NCBI GenBank assembly: GCA_002395925.1
Contig: DGVM01000045.1
Location: forward strand, 1 to 20,974
DNA length: 20,974 nucleotides
Reading direction: 5' to 3'
Origin: Bacteroidales bacterium UBA4284
GTDB lineage: Bacteria > Bacteroidota > Bacteroidia > Bacteroidales > UBA932
A program made the position numbers and the translations under genes. The notes under the pieces were generated by a model that searched no databases, was not told the origin of the DNA, and saw only the letters and a list, made by a program, of their open reading frames with translations. Below are positions 8,598 through 15,714 of the stretch, in pieces; the first letter of the stretch is position 1, and the number at the start of each line of letters is the position of its first letter.

Positions 8598-9004
8598 TTC
8601 TTGTCCAGGTAGCTTTGGAGTATGATTGCGGCGCTTATCTTGTCCACGCTCGACTTGTTGCGGCGCTCGCTCTTCTTCATGCCTCCGTCTATCATGGCCC
8701 TGTGTGCAAGCACCGAGGTAAAGCGTTCGTCTTCCAGGGCGACCGGAACGTCGGGGAAGGCTTTCCGCAGCTGCGGGATGAATTTGTCCACGTCGGCGGC
8801 CGCTTCTGCATGACGGCCGTCGAGGTTGAGGGGATAACCGAGAACGAACTTTACAATCGTTTCCTGCAGGGCGTATTTTTGAAGATAATCTATTATCTTT
8901 GCAGTTGGCACAGTCTCGAGCGGAGATGCGAACACGCCCAGGGGATCGCTCTGTGCAAGTCCTACCCTGGCGCTGCCGTAATCTATTCCGATGATTCTGT
9001 CCAC
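8594..9004 (-). CDS. ruvX: Holliday junction resolvase-like protein RuvX/YqgF (GTG start)
   Basis: A 136-residue RNase H-fold nuclease of the YqgF family, linked in other bacteria to pre-16S rRNA end processing and Holliday junction resolution. The start IIGIDYGSARVGLA carries catalytic Asp8; LGYPL, DERFTS (Glu93) and KSSVDKISA (Asp121) complete the active site. The GTG at 9004 gives the usual length and N-terminus. Two in-frame TTG codons further up (9013, 9022) lie inside or before the -7 box at 9011-9018 and would not be on the transcript. The GTG is six bases after that box, which suggests a leaderless message. It forms an operon with def. Confidence 0.9.
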   Translation of the reverse strand: MDRIIGIDYGSARVGLAQSDPLGVFASPLETVPTAKIIDYLQKYALQETIVKFVLGYPLNLDGRHAEAAADVDKFIPQLRKAFPDVPVALEDERFTSVLAHRAMIDGGMKKSERRNKSSVDKISAAIILQSYLDKK

Positions 9005-9010
9005 AAGCCG

Positions 9011-9043
9011 CAAATTTAGCAATTATTATGGGGAAAAACAATC
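9011..9043 (-). promoter_or_regulatory. Promoter for ruvX-def (ATTG-N21-TAAATTTG)
   Basis: The minus strand has TAAATTTG (9018 to 9011), a perfect -7 match, with ATTG (9043 to 9040) 21 bases upstream. It overlaps the first codons of the divergent gene that starts at 9028, so the two divergent units share almost no intergenic DNA. Confidence 0.5.
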
Positions 9044-9402
9044 TCAACAGGGTGTACCGCCTGAGCATAATAGAAGACGAAACCCATCGAAGGATACGCT
9101 CGCTGCGCTTTACCCGCCTTGGTTTCGCCCTCGCCGCTCTCACTTCATTGGTAGTAATAGTAGGCGGGCTTTACGCCCTCATCGCCCTCACCCCGCTGAG
9201 GACCACCATCCCGGGCTATCCCGACGCCCACTTCCGCAGGGAGGCGGTCGCGAACGCCATAAAAATCGATTCCCTCGAAAGCGCCATCACCCGCTGGAAA
9301 CTGTACTCGGAGAATCTGTCCAGAGTCCTTGCGGGCGATACTACCATAAACCTTGACAGCCTCCTGCAGATGCGTCAGGCTCCAGATTCCCTCAGCCGAT
9401 GA
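9028..9402 (+). CDS. Small single-pass membrane protein resembling the N-terminal anchor of an M23 peptidase
   Basis: A 124-residue protein with a basic cytoplasmic segment (1-33), one membrane helix (about 34-55, GFALAALTSLVVIVGGLYAL) and a short periplasmic part rich in heptad-like leucines (60-124). The order of features (RLSIIEDETH, RLGFALAAL, the helix, TPLRTTIPGY, then IDSLESAI) resembles, from memory, the N-terminus of a Bacteroidota M23 peptidase of about 300 residues that often lies beside dxr. The catalytic domain is missing entirely. The stop shares ATGA with the dxr start, so the frame is intact and translationally coupled rather than decayed. Its role is unknown; it could be a scaffold or regulator. 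Its own promoter is unclear. Confidence 0.65.
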   Translation: MGKNNLNRVYRLSIIEDETHRRIRSLRFTRLGFALAALTSLVVIVGGLYALIALTPLRTTIPGYPDAHFRREAVANAIKIDSLESAITRWKLYSENLSRVLAGDTTINLDSLLQMRQAPDSLSR

Positions 9403-10553
9403 ATAAACGTCGCATAGCAATACTGGGGTCAACCGGTTCCATAGGAACCCAGACCCTCGACGTCGTACGCCGTCACCGCGATCTTTTCGAGGTGGAAATG
9501 ATTTCCGCCGGCAGCAACGCTGAGCTGCTTGCCGCACAGGCCCGCGAATTCGACGTCAACAACGTGGTTATCTGCAATGAAGCACGATACGAACAGCTGT
9601 GCAAGGCGCTGGAAGACACCCCCTCGAAAGTGTGGACCGGGGCCGACAGCCTCTGCTCGCTCGTAAAAGGAGACGAGGTCGATATAGTCGTCGGAGCCAT
9701 GGTCGGCTTCAGCGGCCTGCGCCCTACACTTGCGGCGCTCGAGGCGGGAAAGATAGTCGCCCTTGCCAACAAGGAGACGCTCGTCGCCGCCGGAGGCATT
9801 GTGACCCGTACCATGAGGGAGCACGGAGCCGTCATACTGCCGGTCGATTCGGAGCATTCCGCCATCTTCCAATGTCTTCTGGGTGCTCAGGGCAACACCA
9901 TAGAAAAGATTCATCTCACGGCGTCCGGAGGGCCTTTCCGGACCTGGGACCGCACCAGGATAGCCGGGGCTACGGCCGCCGACGCACTCAGGCATCCCAA
10001 CTGGAACATGGGCGCGAAGGTGACGATTGACTCCGCCACTTTGATGAACAAAGGCTTCGAGCTCATCGAGGCATGCTGGCTGTTCGACGTTACCCCGTCC
10101 GACGTCAACATAGTCATTCACCCCGAATCCATCATACATTCCATGGTTGAGTTTGCCGACGGAGCAGTTATTGCCCAGCTGGGATGGCCCGACATGCGCG
10201 AGCCCATAGGCCTTGCCCTGTCTTTCCCCGCACGCATCGACGTTGGCAACCGCAGGCTGGATTTCGCCACCCTCGGTTCGCTGCATTTCGAGGCTCCCGA
10301 CCTCGACCGTTTCCCCAATCTGCGTCTTGCCTGCGAGGCCATGGAGAGGGGAGGCAACGCCCCCTGCGCCCTCAATGCCGCCAACGAAGTCACGGTCGCC
10401 GCATACCTTCGGGGTCAGATAGGTTTTTACGACATATCGCGCATCAACGCCAAGTGCCTTGCTGGCGTGAATTTTGTTGCAAATCCTACTCTGGACGACA
10501 TCTTTGCGACAAACGCCGAGGTCGCCGCGATAGCAGATGGTTGTATTAGTTAA
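9399..10553 (+). CDS. dxr: 1-deoxy-D-xylulose 5-phosphate reductoisomerase
   Basis: A 384-residue enzyme that converts DXP to MEP with NADPH, the first committed step of the non-mevalonate isoprenoid pathway. The NADPH loop GSTGSIG is at 10-16, ANKETL at 123-128, and metal ligands Asp150 and Glu152 (PVDSEHSA) and Glu221 (MNKGFELIEA) are present. The substrate-binding ASGGPF and HPESIIHSM motifs are also intact. The length is normal. The ATG overlaps the previous stop by four bases and the 3' end overlaps rseP by 17 bases, so this is the core of a tightly coupled operon. The dxr-rseP pairing is common in Bacteroidota and many other bacteria. Confidence 0.96.
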   Translation: MNKRRIAILGSTGSIGTQTLDVVRRHRDLFEVEMISAGSNAELLAAQAREFDVNNVVICNEARYEQLCKALEDTPSKVWTGADSLCSLVKGDEVDIVVGAMVGFSGLRPTLAALEAGKIVALANKETLVAAGGIVTRTMREHGAVILPVDSEHSAIFQCLLGAQGNTIEKIHLTASGGPFRTWDRTRIAGATAADALRHPNWNMGAKVTIDSATLMNKGFELIEACWLFDVTPSDVNIVIHPESIIHSMVEFADGAVIAQLGWPDMREPIGLALSFPARIDVGNRRLDFATLGSLHFEAPDLDRFPNLRLACEAMERGGNAPCALNAANEVTVAAYLRGQIGFYDISRINAKCLAGVNFVANPTLDDIFATNAEVAAIADGCIS

Positions 10554-11838
10554 GGCACTTCAAGTTTTGCTTGCCCTGTCCCTGCTCATCATTATCCATG
10601 AGCTGGGGCATTTCTTGTGGGCGCGCATCTTCGGAATAAGGGTCGATAAGTTCTACCTTTTCTTCGACGTCAGGGGCAAGGCCATAGCCCGGTGGCACTG
10701 GGGCGAAACCGAATTCGGAATAGGCTGGATACCCTTCGGCGGCTACTGCAAGATAGCCGGCATGATAGACGAATCCATGGACATGGAGCAGATGAAAAAG
10801 GCTCCGCAACCTTGGGAATTCCGCTCCAAACCGGCCTGGCAGAGGCTTTTCGTTATGGCGGGAGGTGTGCTCAACAATTTCCTCTTCGCGGTCCTGGTGT
10901 ACTGCCTGGTCGCGGGAATATGGGGCGAGGCCTACATCTCCAACTCCGACGCCCGCATAGCTCCCAACGAACTTGCCCGCGAGATGGGCTTCCGCCTTGG
11001 CGACCATATCATCAGCTTCGACGATTACGAGCCCTACGACTTCGGGATGCTGCAGGCCGACCTGGCCCGTCGCGGAGTGCGTACGGCAACCGTCCTGCGC
11101 GGGACCGACACCCTGCAGATCTATATAGACCAGGCGTATATCGGAGACGTTCTCAACAGTCCCATGATGTTCGACCTGGCGCTTCCGTTCATTATCGATT
11201 CGGTACGCTTCGACAGTCCCAACGCCTCCTGCGGCATAGTCTGCGGCGACCGCATCACCGCCTTCGACGGTACTCCGGTAGGATATATACAGGATGCGCG
11301 CGAGGTGCTTTCATCGCTCCGTTCGCAGAGTGCTGTGGCCACTGTCGAACGGGACGGCAGTACCTTCGAGGTCCCCGTACAGGTGGATTCCATCGGCCAG
11401 ATAGGCGTTTATCTCCGCTCTCCGAAGGTTGAGCGCATACACTATTCTTTCCTGGAGTCCATCCCGGCAGGCATGCGTCTTACCGCTGAGAGCATGAGCG
11501 GATATATCAAAGACCTCGGGCTGCTTCTCAAGCCGTCCACAGGGGCCTACAAGTCGGTAGGCAGTTTTATTGCCATCGGCCAGGTGTTCCCTGAGGTCTG
11601 GGACTGGTACCGGTTCCTCAATATCCTGGCCCTGCTGTCGGTGATGCTCGGAATCATGAACCTGCTGCCCATACCGGCGCTTGACGGAGGCCACATCGTG
11701 ATAACCCTTTACGAAATGGTCACACGCCGTAAACCCAGCGACCGCTTCCTTGCCGTCGTACAGATGATAGGAATGGTGCTGCTGCTGGGCCTCATGGTGC
11801 TGGCATTCGGTAACGACATAGCGAGACTTATACATTAA
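10537..11838 (+). CDS. rseP: Site-2 intramembrane zinc metalloprotease RseP
   Basis: A 433-residue inner-membrane protease that cuts membrane-bound regulators or leftover signal peptides within the membrane. Zinc motif HELGH (His21, Glu22, His25) sits in the first helix, the PFGGY loop follows at 66-70, and the second zinc motif LLPIPALDGGH (Asp383) is near the C-terminus. Two PDZ-like segments are visible around 140-205 and 225-285 (GFRLGDHIISFDD, GIVCGDRITAFDG), as in E. coli RseP. It overlaps dxr by 17 bases and precedes the DUF4837 gene by ten. Its substrate cannot be inferred here; no anti-sigma factor lies in the window. Confidence 0.93.
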   Translation: MVVLVKALQVLLALSLLIIIHELGHFLWARIFGIRVDKFYLFFDVRGKAIARWHWGETEFGIGWIPFGGYCKIAGMIDESMDMEQMKKAPQPWEFRSKPAWQRLFVMAGGVLNNFLFAVLVYCLVAGIWGEAYISNSDARIAPNELAREMGFRLGDHIISFDDYEPYDFGMLQADLARRGVRTATVLRGTDTLQIYIDQAYIGDVLNSPMMFDLALPFIIDSVRFDSPNASCGIVCGDRITAFDGTPVGYIQDAREVLSSLRSQSAVATVERDGSTFEVPVQVDSIGQIGVYLRSPKVERIHYSFLESIPAGMRLTAESMSGYIKDLGLLLKPSTGAYKSVGSFIAIGQVFPEVWDWYRFLNILALLSVMLGIMNLLPIPALDGGHIVITLYEMVTRRKPSDRFLAVVQMIGMVLLLGLMVLAFGNDIARLIH

Positions 11839-11848
11839 ACGGCTATAT

Positions 11849-12832
11849 ATGAAGAAGATAGTATTGCTTTTTGCTGCTCTCCTCTCCCTTGCCGGCTGCA
11901 AGAGCTCCAAGGCTCTTCTGCCCAATGTAAGCGGCAAGGCGGGCGAAGTGATAGTAGTGATAGAAAAGAACGATTGGGAGGGCCCTCTCGGGAACGATGT
12001 GCGCGCGCTGCTTGCCAGCGACTGCCCCTGGCTGCCCCAGAAGGAGCCTCTTTACACGCTTGTGAACGTGCCGCCGGGAGGCTTCGGCGACCTTTTCAAG
12101 ATTCATCGCAACATCGTGTTCTTCTCCATCAATCCGCAGGTTGACAGCACCGGCGTAACTTATCGCCGCGACGTATGGGCCGCCCCTCAGTGCATAGCCC
12201 AGATCAGTGCTCACAGTGCTTCGCAGGCTTCGGAAATCCTTGCCGGCGAGGGCTCCAAGATAGTGAGTTTCATAGAGCAGGCCGAGCGCGACAGGGTGAT
12301 TCGCAACTCCATACGCTACGAAGAACGTCCCATCGCAGAGAAGGTCCGCGAGGTGTTCGGCGGCTCTCCCTATTTCCCCATGGGTTATAAGCTCAAGAAG
12401 CTCACGAACGATTTTGCATGGGTGGCAGACGAAAAACAGTACACCATCCAGGGAATCCTGCTTTACAAGTATCCTGCAAGCGGAGCTGCCGACGAGCTTA
12501 CGCTTGACAAGATTATCTACAGACGCAACGAGTTCCTGCGTGCAAACGTGCCGGGTATGTTCGACAACACCTGGATGACCACCGGGGACTATATGCCCCC
12601 GCAGCTGGAGTTCATACGCTACCGCGGACGCGAATTCGCACAGGTGCGCGGCCTCTGGGAGGTCGAGAACGACTACATGGGCGGGCCGTTTACGTCACAC
12701 TCATTCTATTCTCCTGACGGAAAGTATGTAATTGCAGCGGAGGCTTTTGTCTACGCTCCCAAGTACGATAAACGGCAGTATCTGCGCCAGGTGGAGTCTA
12801 TTCTCTATTCCTGGGATTGGAATGCCGAGTAG
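11849..12832 (+). CDS. DUF4837 family lipoprotein
   Basis: A 327-residue protein with a lipoprotein signal peptide (LSLAGC, Cys17). The body matches what I recall of the Bacteroidota-specific DUF4837 family: an early GEVIVVIEKNDWEG segment, PLYTLVNVPPGGFGDLFKIHRN, and a later SPYFPMGYKLKKLTNDFAWVA. No enzymatic motif can be seen and the function is unknown. It probably lies at the inner leaflet of the outer membrane or the periplasmic face. It follows rseP by ten bases and ends the dxr operon. Its last 35 bases are also used on the other strand as the 3' end of WG-repeat protein A. Confidence 0.75.
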   Translation: MKKIVLLFAALLSLAGCKSSKALLPNVSGKAGEVIVVIEKNDWEGPLGNDVRALLASDCPWLPQKEPLYTLVNVPPGGFGDLFKIHRNIVFFSINPQVDSTGVTYRRDVWAAPQCIAQISAHSASQASEILAGEGSKIVSFIEQAERDRVIRNSIRYEERPIAEKVREVFGGSPYFPMGYKLKKLTNDFAWVADEKQYTIQGILLYKYPASGAADELTLDKIIYRRNEFLRANVPGMFDNTWMTTGDYMPPQLEFIRYRGREFAQVRGLWEVENDYMGGPFTSHSFYSPDGKYVIAAEAFVYAPKYDKRQYLRQVESILYSWDWNAE

Positions 12833-14699
12833 GCAGGGGACGGTCAGGCTGACCGGCACTCTGGGGCTTTGCAGGCAATAGTGCCGACAAGGCCGGTGCC
12901 AGGCGCTCACTTTCCGGAATCTTGATTTCGTGGTGCATGCCATGGCGGTCGTGCACGCGGGTCTTGAGCGCTATCCCGAGTTTTTCGAATACGATGAGCC
13001 CGTCGTGATTGAAGCTGACGGAAGGGGCCTGCCCGAGTGTGCGCAGGAACCTGCCGTCTTCTTCGTACATGTTGACGAGTATCTTGAACTTGCGCCCGCT
13101 GCCGTAAACGTCGTCAACGGTCAGGTCGCTTGAGAAGCCGTCGGCGGCTTCCAGGTCGAGCGCAACGGTGCGGCCGTTATTGGGGCCCCAGAAGATTTCC
13201 TCGTCGCCGGACATATAAAAGGAAGGATTGTCAATGCGGTCCTCGAAGTGGCATACGAGCCTGTCGGACAGCTCGATGCGGTATTCGTCGGAGAATCTGC
13301 GTACCTCGCAGCTCACTACTTCGCCTATGTGCCAGGAACGCTGGAAAAGCGGAGAATGAGAGATTTCCCTGATTATCCGGGCATCTTCGCGGTCCCTGGG
13401 AGCGGGGTGGGGAAGATAGGAGGTGACTCCGGTGTTCTCGGCTTCTATGATTTCGGTTTCGCGTTTGGAACGGTAGCCGGGATCCTGCATCCTTTTGAGG
13501 TCTGCGGTGCCCAGACAAAGGCCGGACACTACGTTGGAGTTGTCGATGGGATAGTAGTCTATAAGGTCTATCGCAGCGTCGCGCATGCGTGCGGGATGGT
13601 TGACGTTTTCGAAAATTATCCATTTTTCCCTGCCTTCGCAGTTGTAGATCCAGCCTCCCTGGAAGGCACCCTCAAGCCATCCGTAGTCGGAGGCTATGGC
13701 GCAGTAAGTGCCGTCGGCCTCGTAGAGTATCGCCCTGAGTGTGTACAGTTTGCCGTTGTAGGGATGCTCCATGCAACCGGGCAGCTCTGTCCTGGCCTCC
13801 TCCGGCTCCAGCCTGATGAAACGGCCCGTCCTCATGTCTACGCGCAGGGGCGACAGCCAGGCGGTCCTTCCCGTGGTGGATCGTCCTGACTCGGCTGTAG
13901 CTATGCTGTTGGCGTAAATCTTCCTGCCTATGCAGGCGCAGCGCCATGCGGCGGCGCGTACGTCGTCTCCGAAAGTGTCGTATGGCTTGACCGCGCCTGG
14001 ACTGCGTAGAATGTCCGTCTTATCGAGGCGCGAATCGTAAGTGACTATGCTGAAGTCTTTTGTGAGAACCTCGCGCTGCCCGGAACGCTCGCTTATAGCC
14101 AGGTGTTCGAAGGGGAGCAGCACAGCTCCGGTGTTGTCTATCAGGCCCACGAGGCCAGTGTCTGAGGAGCGGGCGATGCCTATGCCTCCCCGGAAAGAGG
14201 GGGAGGAGCTGAATACGGGAGCGAATATCTCATCGCCCTCGAGGCTGTAAACTCCCCAGAGACCTTCGCCCGAAGGGGTGTCGTGGCGGGCGCAGATAAG
14301 GTTCTCGCTCCGGTTGACGGAAACCGAGAGAAACTCGGGCGGCAGGACGATCTGCCCCTCTGAGTTAGCGAGGCCGTAGCGTTTGGTGCGTCCGTCCTTG
14401 ACCATGAGTTCGCAAAGCCCCAGCTTGTCGAATTTGCCTATGCTGTTGTATTCCGGACGGAGTATCCAGGCGCCGGTGGCGTCCACAAGGCCTTCCAGCC
14501 CCTGTACTTCCACTATTGCGCGGCCGTCGATGAAACGCCGTGCCTTGTCGAAAGCGGGTTCGATTACCCAGTTTTTGCTTTTGTCCTGGTAGCCGAACTT
14601 TTTTGTGGATTTGTCCTTGACGGGTTTGAGGTCCTGGGCCTGCAGGGTAGCGGCGAGACAGACGGCAATGCTTACAGCCAGAATTCTGAAGAGTTTCAT
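12798..14699 (-). CDS. Secreted WG-repeat protein A (long unrecognised C-terminal region)
   Basis: A 633-residue exported protein with a signal peptide cleaved near LQA-QD (residue 21). Residues 33-200 hold about five WG-like repeats (FGYQDKSKNWVIEPAFDKA, GLVDATGAWILRPEY, YGLANSEGQIVLPPEF, WGVYSLEGDEIFAPVF, GLIDNTGAVLLPFE), a beta-rich repeat of unknown binding role. Residues 200-633 show no domain I recognise but align end to end with protein B at 18599-20695, sharing GDDVRAAAWR, LSDRLVC, EEIFWGP and YEEDGRFLRTLG. The start at MKLF was chosen over a Met six codons upstream because the signal peptide begins there. The last ten codons run antisense into the DUF4837 gene. It is probably transcribed alone from 14726-14756. 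Confidence 0.75.
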   Translation of the reverse strand: MKLFRILAVSIAVCLAATLQAQDLKPVKDKSTKKFGYQDKSKNWVIEPAFDKARRFIDGRAIVEVQGLEGLVDATGAWILRPEYNSIGKFDKLGLCELMVKDGRTKRYGLANSEGQIVLPPEFLSVSVNRSENLICARHDTPSGEGLWGVYSLEGDEIFAPVFSSSPSFRGGIGIARSSDTGLVGLIDNTGAVLLPFEHLAISERSGQREVLTKDFSIVTYDSRLDKTDILRSPGAVKPYDTFGDDVRAAAWRCACIGRKIYANSIATAESGRSTTGRTAWLSPLRVDMRTGRFIRLEPEEARTELPGCMEHPYNGKLYTLRAILYEADGTYCAIASDYGWLEGAFQGGWIYNCEGREKWIIFENVNHPARMRDAAIDLIDYYPIDNSNVVSGLCLGTADLKRMQDPGYRSKRETEIIEAENTGVTSYLPHPAPRDREDARIIREISHSPLFQRSWHIGEVVSCEVRRFSDEYRIELSDRLVCHFEDRIDNPSFYMSGDEEIFWGPNNGRTVALDLEAADGFSSDLTVDDVYGSGRKFKILVNMYEEDGRFLRTLGQAPSVSFNHDGLIVFEKLGIALKTRVHDRHGMHHEIKIPESERLAPALSALLPAKPQSAGQPDRPLPTRHSNPRNRE

Positions 14700-14725
14700 A
14701 TTATCGCTATTACACAATTCTGCGC

Positions 14726-14756
14726 CTAAGATATAAAAAAAAGACCGACCCTCAAA
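14726..14756 (-). promoter_or_regulatory. Promoter for WG-repeat protein A, inside the rpsU terminator (TTTG-N19-TATCTTAG)
   Basis: On the minus strand TTTG (14756 to 14753) is followed by exactly 19 bases and TATCTTAG (14733 to 14726), one mismatch from TAnnTTTG. The TTTG falls in the loop of the rpsU terminator and the spacer contains its T-run. The start codon at 14699 lies 26 bases downstream of the box. Protein B has a very similar box (TATATTAG) with the same mismatch. Confidence 0.45.
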
Positions 14757-14765
14757 GGCCGGCCC
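14735..14765 (-). terminator. Rho-independent terminator of rpsU
   Basis: Seven bases after the rpsU stop, the minus strand forms a G/C-rich hairpin: a GGCCGGCC arm pairs with GGTCGGTC with two G-U pairs around a short TTTGAG loop. A run of eight T residues follows (14742 to 14735). Confidence 0.75.
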
Positions 14766-14771
14766 TGTATT

Positions 14772-14966
14772 TTACTGCTCCTCAAGGAGACGCAGGTGCT
14801 GTACGTAAATCGCTTTCTGCTTTGCGATACGCTTCTTGACGGAAGGCTTCTCGAAATTCTTGCGGGAGCGCATCTCGCGGACTGCACCCGTTTTCTCGAA
14901 TTTGCGCTTGAATTTTTTAAGAGCGCGCTCGATATTTTCGCCTTCTTTTACCTGTACGATGATCAT
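14772..14966 (-). CDS. rpsU: 30S ribosomal protein S21
   Basis: A 64-residue, very basic protein of the S21 family (small subunit, near the mRNA exit platform). MIIVQVKEGENIERALKKFK at the start and the REMRSRKNFEKPSVKKR segment are typical, and the length is normal for Bacteroidota. It has its own -7 box (14999-15006), a leader of about 25-30 bases with a GGGGGTG stretch before the ATG, and a hairpin terminator downstream, so it looks monocistronic. S21 is among the ribosomal proteins linked to the absence of Shine-Dalgarno use in this phylum. Confidence 0.96.
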   Translation of the reverse strand: MIIVQVKEGENIERALKKFKRKFEKTGAVREMRSRKNFEKPSVKKRIAKQKAIYVQHLRLLEEQ

Positions 14967-14998
14967 TCCTTTATCACCCCCTTTTCTTTTTAGGACCG

Positions 14999-15006
14999 CA
15001 AAGATA
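14999..15006 (-). promoter_or_regulatory. -7 element (TATCTTTG) for rpsU
   Basis: The minus strand reads TATCTTTG, a perfect -7 match, 32 bases upstream of the rpsU ATG. The region upstream is very A-rich on this strand but has no TTTG at the right distance. Confidence 0.5.
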
Positions 15007-15052
15007 GAACTTTTTTTTGATTATCCATTAGTTTTATATAAAAATAGTTTTG

Positions 15053-15131
15053 GCATAGGGGAATAAGATACTGATTTCTGCTGACCGTCTGCGCCCATGC
15101 AGCCGTGAAACAGTATCTTATTCCCCTATGC
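15053..15131. repeat. Perfect 21-bp inverted repeat with 37-base loop at the 3' end of wbqC
   Basis: Bases 15053-15073 (beginning GCATAGGGGAATAAG) are the exact reverse complement of 15111-15131. The 37-base loop contains a smaller CTGC/GCAG pair (15078-15081, 15099-15102). The right arm includes the last four codons and stop of wbqC; the left arm lies between wbqC and the rpsU promoter. On the wbqC transcript this gives a long stable hairpin. The T-run after it is weak, so it may be a terminator, an mRNA 3' end protector, or an inverted duplication made by template switching. Confidence 0.8.
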
Positions 15132-15714
15132 TTAAAAGGTATCCGAGACTTTCGGGACCCTCGTTGAAGAGGAGATCCATGATGGAAAGGCCGTCGGTAA
15201 AGCCCCATTTGTCGCGGAAAACCTGCCAGTACGGCCGGCATCTGTGCAGCCCGGGACGTTTGGGCGAAAGGGCCTCCCGCATATCCTGCTCCCAGTCGGG
15301 GTACCATTCGTCCGTAGGGATGATGGCGGGGGCGATGCCGATTTTGGCGCAGAAGAATTCGATGATGTCTTTGTTGAGGTCCCACAGAAGCGCCCTTTTG
15401 CGGTCAAGGATGCCGAAAAGCTCGTCCCTGTAATACTCAAAGAAGGGTGAACTGTAGTATGCGGTGTCTATTGCGTACTGAGTATGGCGCATCCAGGGGG
15501 TGCTCCAATCTACACGAATGTCGGTGATGAGCTTCGAGCCGCCGTGCACTACCGGGACGCGGAGGTCCATCGGGCCTGCCTCGGTGAGTATGCGGCAGCG
15601 GTTGCGCCAGGTCTGCTTGCGGTAGCTCTCGCAGGCTTCCATGTACACGGTGGAATTCTCCGCCAGCAAGGCGAAGTAATCCACGGGCGGAAAGTATGCG
15701 GTGGTGAGTATCAC
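15118..15714 (-). CDS. WbqC family protein (GTG start)
   Basis: A 198-residue protein of the WbqC-like family (PF08889), found in O-antigen and other polysaccharide loci; its reaction is not settled. Typical features are TAYFPPVDYFALL at the start, ESYRKQTWRNRC, VDWSTPWMRHTQYAI and the aromatic segment SSPFFEYYRDEL. The start is a GTG at 15714 whose GTGA overlaps the lpxA stop by four bases, so it is coupled to lpxA as the last gene of the minus-strand lipid A operon. Its last four codons form part of the inverted repeat at 15053-15131. That position supports a role in lipopolysaccharide or surface glycan production. Confidence 0.85.
   Translation of the reverse strand: MILTTAYFPPVDYFALLAENSTVYMEACESYRKQTWRNRCRILTEAGPMDLRVPVVHGGSKLITDIRVDWSTPWMRHTQYAIDTAYYSSPFFEYYRDELFGILDRKRALLWDLNKDIIEFFCAKIGIAPAIIPTDEWYPDWEQDMREALSPKRPGLHRCRPYWQVFRDKWGFTDGLSIMDLLFNEGPESLGYLLSIGE

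Noticed and set aside
8894..8901. TATCTTTG inside ruvX as a promoter for the 9028-12832 operon
   Set aside because: The -7 match is perfect, but no TTTG lies 19-21 bases upstream and it is about 127 bases from the start codon. It could be chance within coding DNA.
8598..9143. A 366-codon frame extending peptide deformylase upstream
   Set aside because: It only shadows ruvX in another frame. The deformylase family N-terminus starts at 8597, and ruvX has all its motifs.
15053..15131. The inverted repeat as an integron attC site or an invertible promoter
   Set aside because: No integron core motif lies at the ends, the arms are perfectly rather than imperfectly paired, and the 37-base loop has no TAnnTTTG box in either direction.
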